Below are positions 5,362 to 7,228 of a DNA stretch of 7,228 bases, piece after piece. Below the pieces are notes generated by a model, which saw nothing but the letters and a program-made list of their open reading frames with translations, was not told where the DNA came from and did no database searches. The stretch spans positions 1 through 7,228 of the forward strand of contig CANJMX010000079.1 of assembly GCA_947475125.1 (NCBI GenBank), in the 5' to 3' direction. The position numbers and the translations under genes were made by a program. This stretch comes from Actinomycetota bacterium. GTDB taxonomy: Bacteria > Actinomycetota > Thermoleophilia > Miltoncostaeales > Miltoncostaeaceae. Position 1 is the first letter of the stretch; each line of letters starts with the position of its first letter.

Positions 5362-6129
5362 CTATTCCGCCCTCGGCGACGGAGCCAACTGGTGGGCCAC
5401 GGCCGTAATGACCTCGGGGCTCGGCCAGCGGATGACCAGCTCCGCGTAGCGGTCGTACTGGGTCGGGGTGCTGCCCACCAGCGCCACGCGACCGCTGTGC
5501 TTCAGCGGCACCGACGGCAACATGGCCATGGGGTCGGTACGCAACTGGGTATCGAGAATGACGAACAGGTCGCACCAAGCGGCCAGATCCCAGGCCTTCA
5601 TGATTGCGCTCTCCACCAGGGGCTCCCCCCACACGGTGCCGGTGGGGCGCAGCGGGTAGCCGCACTCGTCCCGGGTGCAACGGGGCACGCCATCGTCCGC
5701 CGCCCCGGCCAGCACAACCACCTCCGACAGCGCATAGACATCGCGGCACCGGTCGCAGCGGCCGGACATCACGTTTGCATGCACCTCGACAACCTCGGGG
5801 CTCCCCGCCTTGCGATGCAGGTCATCCACTGCCTGGGTGATGAGCCCCTTGATCACTCCCGCCGTCTGCAGACGGGCGATTGCCTCGTGCTCGGCACGGG
5901 GAACGCGCGCGGCCGACTCAACGGCCAGCGGCAGCCACTGCTCCCAGAACCGGGCGGGGTCGGCCGTAAGCACCTCAAGGCTCACAACGTTGCTCCACGA
6001 CAACCCGGCGGCCTTCGCTTCGGTCTCCTCGGTCGCACCCATGCGCACGCCGGTGAGCACGACGCAGCGCTCGGCCCCACCCATCAGTTCGGTGAGCCGG
6101 GCGACATCGTTCTGCAGCAACTCGTCCAT
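5362..6129 (-). CDS. Sirtuin-fold (Sir2-like) protein with degenerate NAD-binding motifs
   Basis: A 255-aa protein of normal bacterial sirtuin length. Family landmarks in order: VVLTG (23-27), TQAVDDLH (98-105), EVHANV (115-120), zinc pairs C125/C128 and C151/C156, YPLRPTGTVWGEPL (158-171), ILDTQL (191-196) and STPTQYDRYAELVI (220-233). Active sirtuins read GAGxSxxSGIPDFR after VVLTG, TQNxDxLH, HG and GTSL. Here the first is replaced by GVRMGATEETE (27-37), the Asn is Ala100, the Gly after catalytic-type His117 is Ala118, and GTS is DTQ (193-195). The fold and zinc module look intact, but NAD-dependent deacylation is doubtful. The frame is uninterrupted, so this is divergence rather than decay. 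Its Shine-Dalgarno AGGA (6137-6140) overlaps the stop codon of the transporter gene 9 bp upstream, pointing to translational coupling. Role: perhaps a nucleotide or metabolite sensor; unknown. Confidence 0.88.
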   Translation of the reverse strand: MDELLQNDVARLTELMGGAERCVVLTGVRMGATEETEAKAAGLSWSNVVSLEVLTADPARFWEQWLPLAVESAARVPRAEHEAIARLQTAGVIKGLITQAVDDLHRKAGSPEVVEVHANVMSGRCDRCRDVYALSEVVVLAGAADDGVPRCTRDECGYPLRPTGTVWGEPLVESAIMKAWDLAAWCDLFVILDTQLRTDPMAMLPSVPLKHSGRVALVGSTPTQYDRYAELVIRWPSPEVITAVAHQLAPSPRAE

Positions 6130-6138
6130 CGGTGGATC

Positions 6139-7228
6139 CTAGGGGGCCACAATCTCCACGCGCTGGAGACCGCGCAGCGCACGGATACCCACCAGCCCCA
6201 CCCAGAGCGCGGCCAGCGCTGCGGCCATCGACAGAATTGCCAGTGCCCACGTGAGGCCGATCATGTCGGCGATCACGCCCACGATGATGAGCGGCACGGA
6301 AAAGCCACCCAGGTAGCAGGCCACGTAGTACGCCGACAGCAGCTTGCCGCGGTCCTCGGGCGGGGCGATCTCCGTGCACAGATCGATTCCGCCCTTGAAC
6401 ACCAGCCCGCATGCGGCCCCGGTGACGGCCACGCTCGCCAGCAACAGGGTTGTGGACTCAAGCGGGGCGGCCACCACTACGCCCACAAACGCCACACACG
6501 CAACGCTGAGCCCCAGCAGAATGGCCCGGCGCGCGCGCATGTTGGGCACCAGCGACTGGCTGAGCGCCCCGGTGACCAGCACCAGAAACCCCGCCGCACC
6601 CACCAGCGCGTAGTTCTGCACGTGCAGCACCCGCACCATGAACACCGGCACCAGCGACAGCGACACGCCGTCAAACAGGCTGAAGATCATCCCCGATGGC
6701 ACAAGCACCCGCCAGAACACCGACCGCTCGGCGGCAGGCACCTCGAGTCGCAGGCGAATAGGGCGCCGGTTTCGCTGCAGCACCGTCTCGGGCAGCCACC
6801 ACACGATGCACGCGGCGATGGCCAGAAGCACCAGGTGCGCCGCGAATGGCAGCTGGAATGGGTCGGGTGCGTACTGGATGAGCACCCCGCAGATGCCCGG
6901 TCCGAGGCCCAGACCGAGGCGCACCGAGATAGATGCAAGCGCAGATGAGAACCGCCGCTTTGCGGGTGGGCTGGCATCCACGAGAAACGCCGTGCAGGTG
7001 CCGAAGAATGCGCCGGTGGCGGCACCCTGCATCGCGCGGGCCAGCAGCAGCCCCACGAGGCCTGGCTCGGACAGGATGATGATCTGCGCGACGGCCAGCA
7101 CCGAGATGGCGGCCAGCAGCACCGGTTTGCGGCCCACCTGGTCGGAGAACTGTCCCAGCGTGAGCATGCTCGGCACCAGCGTGAGCACGTACATGCCCAG
7201 AAACAGGGTGACGACGGTGTCGTTGAAC
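6139..7228 (-). CDS. MFS transporter, efflux type, N-terminus cut by window edge
   Basis: Major facilitator superfamily membrane protein, with 363 residues visible and the first helix largely missing beyond the right edge. Near the visible N-terminus is motif A, GQFSDQVGRKP, in the loop between helices 2 and 3. LARAMQGAATGAFFG then resembles motif B in helix 4, and LGLGLGPGICG resembles motif C of helix 5, which is typical of drug/H+ antiporters. A charged central loop (ETVLQRNRRPIRLRLE) divides the two six-helix halves. The remaining hydrophobic segments fit helices 7-12, and the C-terminus is short and cytoplasmic. An ATG at 7194-7192 is internal, because the frame continues upstream with typical helix-1 sequence (NDTVVTLFLG). 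The stop TAG (6141-6139) overlaps the Shine-Dalgarno of the downstream sirtuin-like gene. The substrate is unknown; export of a small molecule is the likeliest role. Confidence 0.93.
   Translation of the reverse strand, partial: FNDTVVTLFLGMYVLTLVPSMLTLGQFSDQVGRKPVLLAAISVLAVAQIIILSEPGLVGLLLARAMQGAATGAFFGTCTAFLVDASPPAKRRFSSALASISVRLGLGLGPGICGVLIQYAPDPFQLPFAAHLVLLAIAACIVWWLPETVLQRNRRPIRLRLEVPAAERSVFWRVLVPSGMIFSLFDGVSLSLVPVFMVRVLHVQNYALVGAAGFLVLVTGALSQSLVPNMRARRAILLGLSVACVAFVGVVVAAPLESTTLLLASVAVTGAACGLVFKGGIDLCTEIAPPEDRGKLLSAYYVACYLGGFSVPLIIVGVIADMIGLTWALAILSMAAALAALWVGLVGIRALRGLQRVEIVAP

Noticed and set aside
5338..6948. Plus-strand open frame of 536 codons opposite the sirtuin-like gene and the transporter
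   Set aside because: The product is His/Gln/Arg-rich and low in complexity, spans two convincing minus-strand genes and has no family motif.
1..7228. Mobile element, CRISPR array, tRNA/rRNA or defence island
   Set aside because: No transposase, integrase, terminal repeats, spaced direct-repeat array or RNA gene is seen. The altered sirtuin fold alone does not justify calling a defence system.

Overview
The window is high-GC bacterial DNA (hand counts of about 65-75% GC in most coding lines). It has tightly packed genes, two GTG starts and mostly good Shine-Dalgarno sites. The mix of a CaiC/FadD-like acyl-CoA ligase, a stand-alone DUF35 OB-fold protein and an SCP-x/Ltp-type thiolase in one operon is common in actinobacteria. 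An actinobacterial or similar high-GC chromosome is therefore the best guess, but the sequence does not prove the phylum. I see no tRNA, rRNA, transposase, phage gene or CRISPR array.

Left part (1-3522, minus strand): a three-gene operon read right to left. It starts at a candidate promoter/operator near 3485-3522, followed by a leader of about 130 nt. The genes are a thiolase-fold protein (412 aa), a DUF35 OB-fold protein (144 aa) and an acyl-CoA ligase (533 aa visible, cut by the left edge just before its C-terminus). The thiolase lacks both catalytic cysteines, and the DUF35 protein keeps only one of four zinc-ribbon cysteines. The likely theme is activation of a carboxylic acid to its CoA ester and shortening of that acyl chain, possibly by a retro-aldolase like the Ltp2-DUF35 pair of steroid side-chain breakdown. 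The substrate is not visible.

Middle (3583-5176): a minus-strand pair, made of an unrecognised helical 238-aa protein followed by a DUF1284 protein with a duplicated CxxCx7C metal-binding motif. Diverging from them is a small acidic, lower-GC 99-aa protein on the plus strand that faintly resembles DUF2283.

Right part (5177-7228): a gap between convergent genes holds a striking nested RNA fold (5284-5361). Beyond it, on the minus strand, an MFS efflux-type transporter (N-terminus cut by the right edge) is translationally coupled to a sirtuin-fold protein. That protein has kept its zinc cysteines and histidine but lost the usual NAD-binding motifs.

The most interesting points are three enzyme-fold proteins with altered active or metal sites (thiolase, DUF35, sirtuin) and the structured convergent intergenic element. 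Nothing here proves a new multi-gene system.
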